Source: Hydractinia symbiolongicarpus (Eukaryota; Cnidaria; Hydrozoa; Anthoathecata; Hydractiniidae). Taken from it: DNA of 64,000 bases. The notes below the pieces were generated by a model that made no database searches, had not been told where the DNA came from, and saw nothing but the letters and a program-made list of their open reading frames with translations. How positions within the stretch are numbered: position 1 is the stretch's first letter; every line of letters starts with the position of its first letter. The stretch lies in NCBI RefSeq assembly GCF_029227915.1, contig NC_079884.1:24242001-24306000 (forward strand), in the 5' to 3' direction. The position numbers were made by a program, and so were the translations under genes. This document shows positions 22,618 through 35,800 of the stretch, piece after piece.

Positions 22618-23884
22618 ATGCTTTCTAAGAGCTGTTGACTTATTTACAATGATTCGAATATAGTTAGATTACGAAATTTCCACGTAATGTTGCGTTCAAA
22701 AAAGTGATTCGAACAGAAAAACAAGCCTGACTTTTTACGTAACATGATCTGCTGGAATTCCGTTTGTTGAGAACTACTATCTTGCCAGAAAACTGAAATT
22801 TGAAGGTAACTGCAGAACAAAATAATGTCGAAAAACACGAAAGTTTTTATTTATAAATACAAACATATATATACAATTTTTATTTTAAAACCTTATGAAA
22901 CATTAAAGTGTATAAAACATTTTTTTTTTCTTATATTAATTTCACGATTTGAGAGTTTATGATGGCATCAAAAATTGACGATAAAACTCTAAGCGGTTTC
23001 TTAATATAAAAATTTTTACAGTTTGACGGAATACAGAACACGATAATATGACGTCGTCGTCGGTGCAACATTAAGAGAAGATTAAGGGACTGGAAACTAA
23101 TTTAGAAACTCACAGTGTCCGTAAAACCCGTAGTCTATATAATCTATGCGGAGTTTTTTTTTCTAGTTCAGAAAAACAGCTGCGAACAGTGTCATTGCTT
23201 AAAAACGAGATTACCATTGCATTCAAACGAGGCAAATGCTAATACTGCATTCAAACGAGGTTACTGTTGACACGTTGATAGACAGGCCGACGTTTCCGTA
23301 AATTCGCGGTATCTTCTGACTAAAATATGAAATATGTTACGCAATGTAGACAAGAACATTAATAAATTAATAAATATATCAGTTTGATTGATATGTTATA
23401 ATTCTATTCTTTCTGCAAACAAAAAATGGTAGGCCGAGTAGCGAAGTTTAAAAGCAACTTCTGTTATTAAACGAATTGCAGTTACAGGCAGTGCCATTTA
23501 AAACTTAACCTTGATTTCCTGAAATTCCTGTCCTTATTTAGCTAAAAATCATGACATTTCCGAATTATAATTTTTCTACAGTTATGGCTGATGAACTACT
23601 AGTTGTTTTAGAACGAAGAAAAATACAATATACATGAATTAAAAAAAGAAATTAAGGATGAAACAAATACAAGCTGAAGATAAATTTAAAATCCAGACAT
23701 TTTCCAGACACATCCTATTTAAAAAAGAAGCATTACAAGGACCTAGTGCAAAAGTGGAAAATTCCTGTCATTTTTTCCTGACATTTCATAAAGACCAAAT
23801 TTTACTGACTTTTTGCCTATATTTTTAATATTCCTGACAACTCCCTACAGAGTGGACACCCTGTGTAAAGACTTCTAAAATAAG
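22618..23884. other. 3' flank of PNPLA6/7, no gene seen
   Basis: AT-rich sequence downstream of the esterase stop codon; it probably contains the 3' UTR. A 14-bp direct repeat (GCATTCAAACGAGG) occurs twice near 23220-23265. Nothing else recognised. Confidence 0.4.
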
Positions 23885-26800
23885 TCAAAATACCTCGTAA
23901 CCTGGCTCCTCAATCCCACTTAACAAATCTGATTCAGGCATCAATTCTTGGTCGGATACTGTTCCACGTTCGTAAAAATCTACGTCATCAACATCCGACA
24001 CGTCGTCATCAGATTGATAGTCGAAAAATCTCGACTTAAGTGATTGACGTGATATGCTGACAGGTGCTTTGATGCGGGACACAAGTTCTGCCAGGTCAGT
24101 GAATGATGGTGCTATGTTTCCACCCTGTGCGAAAGAAAAAAGGTTCTGCTTAAAAGAAGCGTAGAAAAAAGTATCATAAGAAGCTGAACACATTCCTTGG
24201 CTTATCAATTACATCAACATCTATTTTTGAAGGAGATGAAAGTAGATTGTAGGAATTTTGAGGAAATCTCTGCCCAGATTTTCAACTAAATAGGCTGGTC
24301 ACACCTGGCAGAGAAAAAAGATAGTACCTACCACAATTATTTGTTTCTGTTTCTGTTTTGCTGTTTGAGGGCTCTCACTTTGAAGCAAGTTTCCTTGCAA
24401 AAGGCTGCTGAATACTGCTCTCCCATGATGCAACCCAACTTCCTGTTACGAAACAATGATATATGAATATCGAGAAAAAATATAAGGCAGATAAAACCGT
24501 AACTTAAGGTTTTTCCTATACATTATAGATATACTAGTCGTTGACCCGTGAGAAAATCAACGGGGTCATCCGTCAGCAAATTATTAACTCTGCGAGGGAC
24601 CCGAAATAAAGCTGTGAGCAGCTATTTTAAACACACAGAATAAAGGTATTATTAAACATACTAGTCGTTAACCCGTGGAAAAAACCACAGGGTCGTCTGT
24701 CTTTAAAATACACGCTATTTCGTGTGCCCATTGCACAACAAAATAATTTTTGGGTCGATGGAAGCTGGAGATCTTAATTTCTTTATAACAAAGTCTGATT
24801 GCAGTTACAGTATCATGTAAGCACTCGCAGTAGGACCTGCGTGCTAGTCAGGTGAACAAACGCACATTACACAAGTTCCAATTTAAAATACATTGCAACA
24901 CTGAAAACTACTCAAAACAGACGAAGAAACTTTTATTTGATCCTGTCCTTACTAGCTAATTTAGTGGTTAAAGTTAATTTCTTTGTCCAAACTGAAAGAA
25001 AGTGAAACGGAATGAAGCTTACCAATATTTCGTCGAAAGCACCAAACTGTAACGTTTTAAATCTAAAACAACATTAAATAAATAAAATACCAAATGGATG
25101 AAACAAAAAAATCATTTTAAATTACATAGATTGGCGTATGTTTTTTAACGAATCAAGTTTAATTTTTTGAGTGGAAAATAAGCTTCGCGGACGAAAATAT
25201 GCGGAATAATGCGGAATTGATGTCTGCGACTTTGTTTGTATTAGAGAAAACTTAATTCCGTATTTTTTAAACAACAACAGGCATTTGCACAGTTTTGTTT
25301 CGCATTTTATGCGATGTACGGTAAATTCGAAATTTTTCTGTAAATTTAATACAAAATTTATTTTAAACACAGGACATATAGCTATTGATTTACTAATTCG
25401 CAAAAACAACAAAAACAACAACAAAAACAACAACAACAAAAGAGGGAGCAAACCTGTCAATTGGAGGTCTTATATAATGTGCATATCCTCCATTCTTTAC
25501 TTCTTGTAACTGTTGCACACATGAAACATAAGCTAAACGACTTTGTATACCCGCCATATCAGGAATCTAGATAAACAATAATTTCAGGGTTATCTAATTT
25601 GAAATGCCTTGCAAAAATAAAGCAAAGTTAAAAGCGAAAGACCTTACGTCTGTTAAATCAGAGAACATGATTCTAGAAACATGAGCCAGTGGGGTATCCA
25701 ATAAAAAATGAAGTATACCAGGACAATCGTGGTTTTAAAAGACACTGTTTATCATTGGTTACAGAAGTCTACGCCTATTTATAAACAACTAGGGTTTAGC
25801 CCACCCCCAAAGTTACTTAACAGTGCTTTCGAGATTTTTTTCTAATTAAACGAAAAGTCTACAGCTGTCATAACTTATGTTTAAAATTTTCTTTTTAATA
25901 AAGAGTTCCTTTTAATTTCTCATAGTTGCTGAAGCACAAAACCGAGCACTATAAAAAGTTGCTTACAATTTTACCATCACAGCACTAGTTGTTTATCGGT
26001 TGGTAATTTTTTAAAAAAACGTTTACTGGTCTTACTCTGACAGGAGTTGCGAAAGGGTTTAGTCTCTTCCACAACATCCACCACCCTGACAACGAGTCAC
26101 CGAAATTCGTGAGGTCTGCTTCGTCTTTTGAGCCAACATCCACAGCAATAATAGTTTTGACACCGAGTGTTCGCATCACATCAGCTAATACAAACAAACT
26201 CAAAAACATTGATACAACTGTTTACGATGGCTATGTGCAAATATCGCGAAAGAAAGGTTACTCAAGGCTGGTTTTCATTTGCCTGCATTTTCCGCTTTAT
26301 TAAAAATGTTTGTTCAAGTGCGCGCGTAAGCTTTTTTTTGCGTTATATATCGGAAAATGCAATCAAATGGAAAGGAGCTTGAAAAAACAATTTATTTAAA
26401 GGCATTGATATGTAATGCTTCTATCCTGGCGAAGTTGCTCATATTTTGCAATTTGTGACTATCAATTTTATATACAAATCCTTCTCTTACTTAGTTTTTA
26501 AGTTGTTTGTCTACTCTAAGTTGGATGGAAACATTTAGAAATTTAAATTCACAGATGCTGTAAGTTAATTATTTTTATAAAAAAAATAATGATGTCAATT
26601 TGATAAGAGAAAAAAATCTGCTCAGGCTGTAACACAAGTCCTAAATGCTGCATGTACTGAGATTTTAAAGCGTTTTATTTTAAGTTTAAAATATTGCAAC
26701 GTGCTCACACAAGCGCGTGTAAAGATTGCGCACAAAAAAGTTTAGCATCTATTACCGACATACAAGCACTCTTATCTCTCTTTAATAATACCCGTATTTT

Positions 26801-29800
26801 GTTCAAAATGGTTGCGCGCAGCTTTTTTCGGAAAATTATCGCAGGGACCGATTTTTACGGACTTTGCGTTTTGGTTTTACGTCGCTTAATTTTGGAATAA
26901 TTTCAGAATCACGCCAGAACCAGATAAACAACGGAAACATGCTGGAGAATAATTTAAATCACATCAATAAAAGGTAAACTGAACATCTTTTAGTGAATAT
27001 TCATCTACTTACCAGGCAAGTTATTGACGTAACCTCCATCTAGCAAGAGATGGCCATCAACTGGATCACACATGGGTGGTAGGTAGCCAGACAGCGACAT
27101 ACTAGCTCTAACATAACGCCAAGTTGAACCTAAATAAAATAAGGCGATAGCCGTTTGACTTAACGTAGTTTATCGAATTTTAGCGAGAATTTGCGAATTT
27201 TTGCAGGGATATTTTTGTAAGGACTAAGTTTTCGCGAAGTAAAGTTCTCGCGAAATCAAACTTTTAAATCATGTTTTCATGTATTTTACAAAAAGTATTT
27301 TCTTCAGTTTTTAATCCAAATTTGATTGTCGCGAAACTTATTTCCCTTTCGCGAAAGTAAACTCTCGCGAAATCATAAAAATGGCTTATTTCTCAATTAG
27401 CGTAACCGCGAACAGCAATTCTCGCAAAAATGTTTTCGTCGCTTGAGTAGAAAATAATTGTACTGTCACTAAGAATGTTCGAAATAAAGAATCAAAAACT
27501 GAAATATAAATTTTTATATACCTGTTTGGTGGATTTTCATTTTTGAGTTCGATATATCAGTCGTTACACAAAAATAAGGTAACAACATGTCCTAGGGAAA
27601 AAAACTTTTAAGATAAGAAACTCGTTCTACGGAATAGCCTTATTACGGTTAGTAAAAAAATCTTCATACTTCTATTTTATAATCACCAAAAGTTGATTCG
27701 ATTTCAGCGTTGAATGCTCTTCCTAAAGCGTAAAAAATCAATATTTAGCTTATCAACCGCCTTGTTTATCTATACAGAAAAATAGACTGATCAGGTGGTT
27801 AAAAATAGCTAAACTTAAACATTCGAAAATACTCCTCCACAGGCTGATAAATTTAATACTTGAACTATCACAATGCGGAAGTCAAAAACAAGCATCAAAT
27901 AGAAGAGATCTTCGGAGAAGAGTAAAAATGGTAGCCTTACCAGTAAACAAAGAAGTATGCGGATACGTCATATCTAGAAGTTTCCTCCACAGCGAAGCCA
28001 TTTTCTAGAACGAAAAAAAAGAAAGACGTTAAACTTGTGGCAAATAAATACTTTAATAATTTGCACTGGAATAAAATAAATGGATATGAAAACAAAAGGT
28101 GAAGAATCATAAAAAAGTCTTTATGTTTTCATCCGAGCCTAACAGATCATTCCAGCTCAAATTTTACAGATTAATTTTTGTCTTACGAATTCATTTTAAA
28201 ACAGAAACGAGTTTTTAGAAGAAATCATGTAATGTCCCTAATATGTACAACGTGCACTTCATTTTACGAAATATTACTACGCACCATACAGGCCTCTCTA
28301 GCCCGTTGTGTTGTTCTCACTATGTTGCCATCTTCAGCATACAAAGCACCAATGAATGCTCCCATGCTTGTCCCGCATACAGAATCAATAGGAACACCTA
28401 CAAACATAACAAAGAGAAAAGCATCAACGAAGGAAGACAAAAACATCAATAAAGTTACGTTAAGTTTTAAAAACAATGGAACACATACCGGCTTCTGTTA
28501 AGGCTTTGATAATACCAACGTGTGCGATACCTCTAAAACAGAGATATAATTTTTCCTGAAACTCGTTAAGTACGTAAAATATCTACGTTTCTAAATGGTA
28601 TCACACAGTTCACATTTTATCAAGTTGACCCCCTGTTAGTTAAATTAATAAGTTGGTTAAGATAAACAAGCAACAAAGTGTGAAAAGCATAAAGATTACC
28701 TCGCGCCTCCACCACCCAGTACTAAACCAATTGATGTACCAGTGAGCACTCTGGCTAATCGAGCAAAATCTGATTGTCTAGATAAAAAAATCCCTTGAAA
28801 ACACAACAAAAAACACACCAATGTAAAAAGTTTATGCAACAGTAATGAATTATCGTAATCAGGTAAGATTGTGTCTTACCTCGAAGGACCCGTGCAGTTG
28901 GGATCGTTTGCATACTAAACAAAACAGGTGTTTCAACACAGCAAACGTGATACAACAAGATCAAACAGAATTACAAAAGGACATTACTGTACTTTACTAA
29001 CCCGTTCCGAAAGTAACTTTCTCTTGAATATCCTACGTGGACATCTTACCTGAAAGAAAAACAAAAGGGCATGTAAGTAATAGAACGTGCACCGTAAATC
29101 GTCTCCAACTTCAAACTTCCGTAATAACAAACCAAATAACATAACTACTCATCTTGACACAGGTTTAACTGAGATTATTCACTTGTCCTAATTTTTGCGC
29201 ATATTTAGTTTCGCTCTATAGCAACATGAGCGTATTTCACGTGTTACTTTTTCGCGCAAGTTAAAACACCCCCGCAAAAGCAAAAGTAGGTAAATAAAGA
29301 TTTTTTGACAGGTACAGATTAACCATAATTCCTCTTTTTAGCCCCCTCCCTTTATTTAACCACCCCTTATAATAAGCACCCTCCTCCAGCGACTCAAAAA
29401 GTTATTTAGCCCTCCTTTTATTTAAAAAATTAAAATAAAAAATAAAATAAAAGTAGTCAAAGAAATTCGATATTATTTGTTAATTTAACGTCATATACAA
29501 CAATGTCCATATGCTGCAGCTTTAATTTTTTCTCCCTAAGTTTTGTTTGCAAAATATCTATGCTTCTTTTTTTTTACAACGGGCTGTGTATGTTCTAGGC
29601 ACTAGGCACAGGAGCGGTGCACGGAAGACGTAGACCTTCTTCTGTTAGCTGAAGATGATGATAAAACAGATAAAGTTAACATTATGTATTAATTTGGGAA
29701 ATAGATATTGTGTTTAAAATTCTATTATTTATTTAGCCCCCCCCCTTACTATTAAGCCCCTGTCTAAAACCTTCACAATTTAATAAGCCCCCGGGGACTA

Positions 29801-32800
29801 AAAAGAGGAATTACGGTATCCTGTTTATATCTGCTTTCTTCTAAATCATGAGTAAAAGGAGTGGAGTGTAAGAAATTTGGATGCAAAAACAAGTTCCAGT
29901 TATCAGCTGTCTATTTTTTGCGTTTAATATTTTCGAGCGTAATTTCTGTACTAAAACACGCTCACTGGCGAACATTTGCGCGAAAGCTCAAAAATTTGTT
30001 CGCGCGCAAATTAGTACAAATACGGTAATAAATTGTTACTAGTCGGTGGCCCGTGAAAAAATCCACGGTTCGCCCGTTCTTTTTATACAGCATTGCGAGC
30101 ACCTCGCTACTTGCGGTATAATTTTGCATGACAGACAGACATATACGGGTATTTTACTATAGATTTTCAAAATTCAGAATAAATACGTCTCTCACATGGT
30201 GATGAGCGGAAACCCAGCCTCTTGCGTTTAACCAATCAATAGTTTGTGTTGGTTTGTAAAACGTCTCCTCATCATACAGCAAAATTAAATCTTTTTGAGC
30301 ACGCACAGAAGTCATGCCTTCCAACTGAGCCTCCAACTAAATATAAAAAACTTATAGTTTGGAACCGATCCTTAACATTTATCAGGTAACAGTGTACAAA
30401 CACGTACCTTCCCCACAGTGGGTTCGTCTTCTCCCATACCAACAATTAATATAATATCTGCCTATAATGAAAAGTAAAAGAATAGATGAACGTATATCTA
30501 AAAAACATCCGACCCCTACCCTCACTCTCAGGTATTAGCACTTTTCCTGTTTTTTAACTTTTAGAACTTTTTACGGAGAAAAATTATATTTTTTCGTCAG
30601 ATTAGAAACTTTGAATCTCGAAGGCTTTAACTTTTTATGAAGTGTAAACGATTTTTTAATATGTGAATGTTTTTTTTTTTAAAAAGTTTTGGTTTGAAAA
30701 GTACAGGAGCCACAACTAATTAGCAGAAGTCGAGTTTTTATCGTATCAAGGATTTTATTAGAACTTAAAGGATAGTTGTTGCCATTCGGTCCAATTTAGA
30801 TTAAAACTCCAACTTTTTATACCAACTCGCCGCTTATTATATTTTAATACATTTTCTGACTCCGTTGTTTATAAAGACCCCCCTCCAAACACACGCACCT
30901 GTTTTTTCAGTGCTTAAAAGTTCCAATTCAAAATTAACGGAACCAACACAACAATGATTTGAGATGATGCACAAATCGATTCTTATCGATGCGTTAGGAA
31001 CTGCAGAAAGTTAGATAAAACGAACATTCTCTCACCTGTCGTATGCACCTCTTGGTCCATTCCGTCATATACATATCGGCTTGATAAACAACGATGCGAT
31101 GAATATCTTCTTGATGACCAAGCCAATTGGATAAGTTGTACTCGTGAACGCTGCAAGAAAAACAAAACAAAAGTGCCACACCTATAACTCAAGGCCTCAT
31201 TTCTCTGGGGTCTATGACAGAACATAGACAGGATGGAACAACCCTCTATTTTATTTTTGTTCTTTTCCAGAAAGAGACTTACCTATCTAAAACAGCATTA
31301 CCCAATCTCTTCTTGATAACGTCACTGGTTAGTACAAGTGTTTTTCCTATATAAAAAAGCAACCGCATAATAAATTTAAGTTTTTTAGAAAAAGTACCGA
31401 ACAAAAAAAATCAATCTCATACCTATATCATTAATAGCTAAGCCAAGTTCGAATGTAAAATTGTGTAAAGGTACAGAATTTGAAGCAGGAATAACTGCAA
31501 CAGTGCCCAAGTTCTTTCCAATCATTTCTAAGAGAGTATATAAAAAAAAATTTACTTTCGTATGTTGAAGATCGACGCGATGCAACATGGTAAACAGTTA
31601 TCTCCATCATAATCCACATTTTTGTTTATTCGTTAAAATCACTTCATAATAAGGACGGCATGGAAAAACGATGGTGATATTTCTTACATCACAAAATTTT
31701 AGGCTGGATATCTAGTTGACACATTATATTCTCTCACCTATAAACTTTCAACTATATATTATGTTATGGATAAGGCATCGCGATGTTGATATGGAAACTT
31801 AAAATTTTCCAATTTAGCTACTTGACGCTGCATTGAAAACTTATTTCCGTTAATTAAAAATACTGTCGGCTAGTAGTTAGGTAGTTTGGAGACTTTGTAG
31901 GAATCAGTTCTTGTTGAAAAAGACAAATTAGTTGGTCTTCAATCAACCGTTAAAACAAAATCTCGAAAGCAAAATTTACACACCTAACTTTGAATCAAGA
32001 GGAGCTATTGACCCTTTCTTTACATTTCCTAAGATTCGATCTCCTAGCAACTGAATTAACCTGGTTACAACCTAAAAGAAGAAGAAATGTTTACAAATTT
32101 CATAAGATTTGCTGTGAAAGTTTGGATGCAGACAGACAAAATTACTAGACTCGAGCAGCTTCTTCCAAGTAAGCAACTAACCTGTGGGTAATGCAACTTG
32201 ATAGTATTCAATAAACCTTCAGGTATTTGAGCTAACTCGGTGTCTCTACACAAAAACAATAACTCAATTGTCAAACACTAAAACAAATTCACATTCACAG
32301 ACTGGCGAGACCGAGAGTTTCAATTTTTTAAAAATAGGGACGTCTAAGCCAATCCACAGCCCATCCAGTTTTAAAACCAATTTGTCAGCCCTGTCGTGAC
32401 TTTCAGGTAAAAGTTTTTGCACCATTTAGACTAGTCCAAACTCACAAAATCAAATCAACTCGAGGCTCCAACAGTCTACAACATTTGAAATATTACTAGT
32501 GAACTACTATTTTGTCACGGTGGTCGATTATAATTTCTTCTGCTTTCATTTATAGGTTTGCGATTATTTCCTTGAAGCAATAATCTAGTGAGTAAACAGA
32601 AGACGCTACAACATTGGTTATCATACCTTACAGCATGAACTGAAGAATGTCTATCAGTGTGTGTCAAGACTTCCACCTAAATAAATATCACATGGGAGTA
32701 AACAATGGACTTCGTTTTAGGACCAACAACAAAAAACAGTTGAAGTGAGTTACCAATCCTACAAATTCACCACGACCATACTCTGCACCAATTTCTTTCT

Positions 32801-35800
32801 TCCCCGACTCGTGAGTACGAACAGCACGTAAACGACCATTGAGAACAACATAAATAGAATTTGCTTCATCAGTTTGTCTAAACACATAGATACACGTTGT
32901 TCTTCAAGTGTTGCTTATTGCATAAATTAAAGTCAATAGATGTAGGCCAAGCATTCTTTCAAATCTTATTAAAAAGTAGATAGGAGAGATTTTGTTTCAG
33001 ATGACAAGGAAACCTTCCTACTTCTATTTACTTGCCTTAAAAAAGGAAGATCTTGAAAATGAACTTGGCACAGGTTCTCCAATAGAATTCGTACTGAACT
33101 GGCGTAGCCTTTGTAATTCTTTTTCAATTATTTCAAGTTGGCAGAAAATTGCCCGCGTGAAATTTCACTGGCTAGCTTCACGTTGGCATATGTCGACAAA
33201 AATTTGCTGGCATAAATCAAGTTGAGTGCTGACGAGAATGAGAAAGGTTGTCTGTAGGCATAATGATTTGACTACTTTATAAGAATTAATACACTTATTA
33301 CCTGTATAGCGGCTTTCCCGACTCTAATATCATCCAATCCAAAGCAAAATCAATATTTCTCACAAAGGATGACATCTTTTGTATGAGACTATTTGCAACT
33401 GGAAGTACGATTTTTGGATGTTCTTTGATTAGCCTTCAATAATAAGATCAAATTGTTCAGGAAATAAAATTGAAGAAAATATTGTTTTAACCCTAAAAAT
33501 GTTTATTTTGTTTCAAATACAAGAAAGTAAGTCAGCAGTGCAAAATTGCTATATGTTTTTTTAGAACGATAGAGTATTGGAAATACCGAAATTAAGAAGC
33601 AAATGTGCTGAATAGGTGGAGGTTACCCCATTTACATGGGGTATGGATACACACTAAAAGATCCTTGAATTGACGGTATCAGTGGTCTATATTGATTAGC
33701 TACTCATTATAACTGCTTTTACATGAAGATTTAACAGTAGTTATAACTAAAACTAATTTTTTTGATATCTAATTTTATTAGCCTTCCCCAAAATTTTTTA
33801 CCTTAATGCTGCCTCCCTCACCATATCGTTTACCAAGGCTGGTTTAACAAAACACTGTTGTCATAAACTACCAAAAATTGGATGATGTTAAGAAAAATAT
33901 ACTTTAGCTTTGCTGATTTATTAGAAAATGGCCAGTAAAAAACTTGTTATGAAATGTGTACAACCACTTGATCAAGAGACGAACTTACATGTAAAAATTT
34001 ACTTTACTGATGATAACAACATAAGATGCTTCAATGGTACGAACAGAAAAGAAGGATGGATCGCCAGTCAGTAGCGACAATGATCCCATAAATTCACCAG
34101 GCACACAATTAAACAGCACTTCCTGCAACATATAAGAAAACAAAGTTTTGGTGCGTATGTTAACATCAAAGGGGTTGTGAAGCAACATGTTCTAATCCAC
34201 ACCACAAACCGTCAAATCAAGAAATTCAATTTTTAAATGCTACTAAAAAAACACTGCAATTTGTTGAAAGTATGAAACAGTACGATCAAAATATTCAGAT
34301 CAATGCTTAGGCAAATCTTACTTCCTCCTTTTGTCGTTCGCTTTGTGATACTTCCAAACTGCCTTGCACGAGAAAGAAAAGACTTGAATCCTATAAAAAT
34401 ATAAAGAAGTAACCACACTAACGTTCGCAACATCGCAAAAAAATAAAAACTGATAATACTTACTTTGTCTCCTTGTCGAACAAGGTATGAATTAGCAGGT
34501 ATGAAATCAATTGCAAGGATGTTGTCGAGTAACTTTGGAGTCTAGAATAAACAAATATTTCTGACAGGAGAAATCTTTCAAATCAACAAAATGACATTTT
34601 ATTAACAACACAACATCAGCAGAAATATGTATATACACAGTAATAGAAATAACAATAACAACAAAGGCAACTTACAGGTAAATTTAGCAACTTTACCAAA
34701 TCAGATCTTACTGCAGCCAGCATTTTCTCTTCTTCTTCGTTCGCCATACCATAATTAGCGCCACCATCACTGACCAATTCTGGTGGCTGTTCTTTTGGAA
34801 ATTCGAAATCATTATTTAATTCTTCGTCAAAATTTTGTTTGTTGTTTAGCTTTCCTGTCTCGTTTATGTCTAAACCAACTCTCCCCAACACAGCATCGAA
34901 ATCAGAGGATGTCTCACTGAGTGATATTGATTGATGGTCACTGGTTGAACCTGAAAAAAAGTAGATCCACAGCTAAATAAAAATATTACTTTTCCCATGT
35001 GAAGGATTAAACACTTTGTAGCCATTGCAGTAAAACTTACCACTTCCATAAAGATCAGCTAAACGTCCAAATGATCCACTACGTCGTATTGGTGCAGGGA
35101 TTGTCTTTGCGGCACTTTTTGTGTCATGTGTATAGCTTCTTTTGAGAACTGGTGAAGAATTAGGCTGGTTGGTAGGTGCAGTATTAACTTCGTTGTCTTC
35201 TTTAATAGCAGATATCCTTCCTGGACTAACAACTTCATTAGGTTTTGCAACAGAATCTTTGTTTCCATTGTTTCCAAGTGAATAAACAGACAGTGACTTC
35301 AATCCTTCATTAACACGGCGTGTCTATGTAAAATATGACACAAAATATTTCCTTTTTAATACAATTTACTACAAGTTTAATTTGAAATTATTTTCCCACC
35401 TAGATTTATGAGCAAGTTTTGCGATGTAGGCAACATAGAGGAAGATTCGACTTAAACCAAAAGTAAAAAATGTAATTATGATGGATTGTGAGAAATCACA
35501 TCACCATCTACTATACTACGTGCACGTCCTGCAGTCAATTGATCCAAACACACGTTTATTTCTTTAATAATTTTAATAATAATATTGGCATCGATCCTTG
35601 TAATTACGTATGTTAACAAATTAACCAATTCGACTTATTTTTTCAAATTTGTAGATTGTTAAGATAAAAAAAACATCTCTTGGGGAAAGCCAAAAATGGG
35701 TTTCGTGCGAAATAAAAATTATTTTGTGTTGATTCGATCATTTTGCAATCAAAATTTTGACGTGAACACGACTTTAACAGAGCTGTTGCGCATGTTAAAA

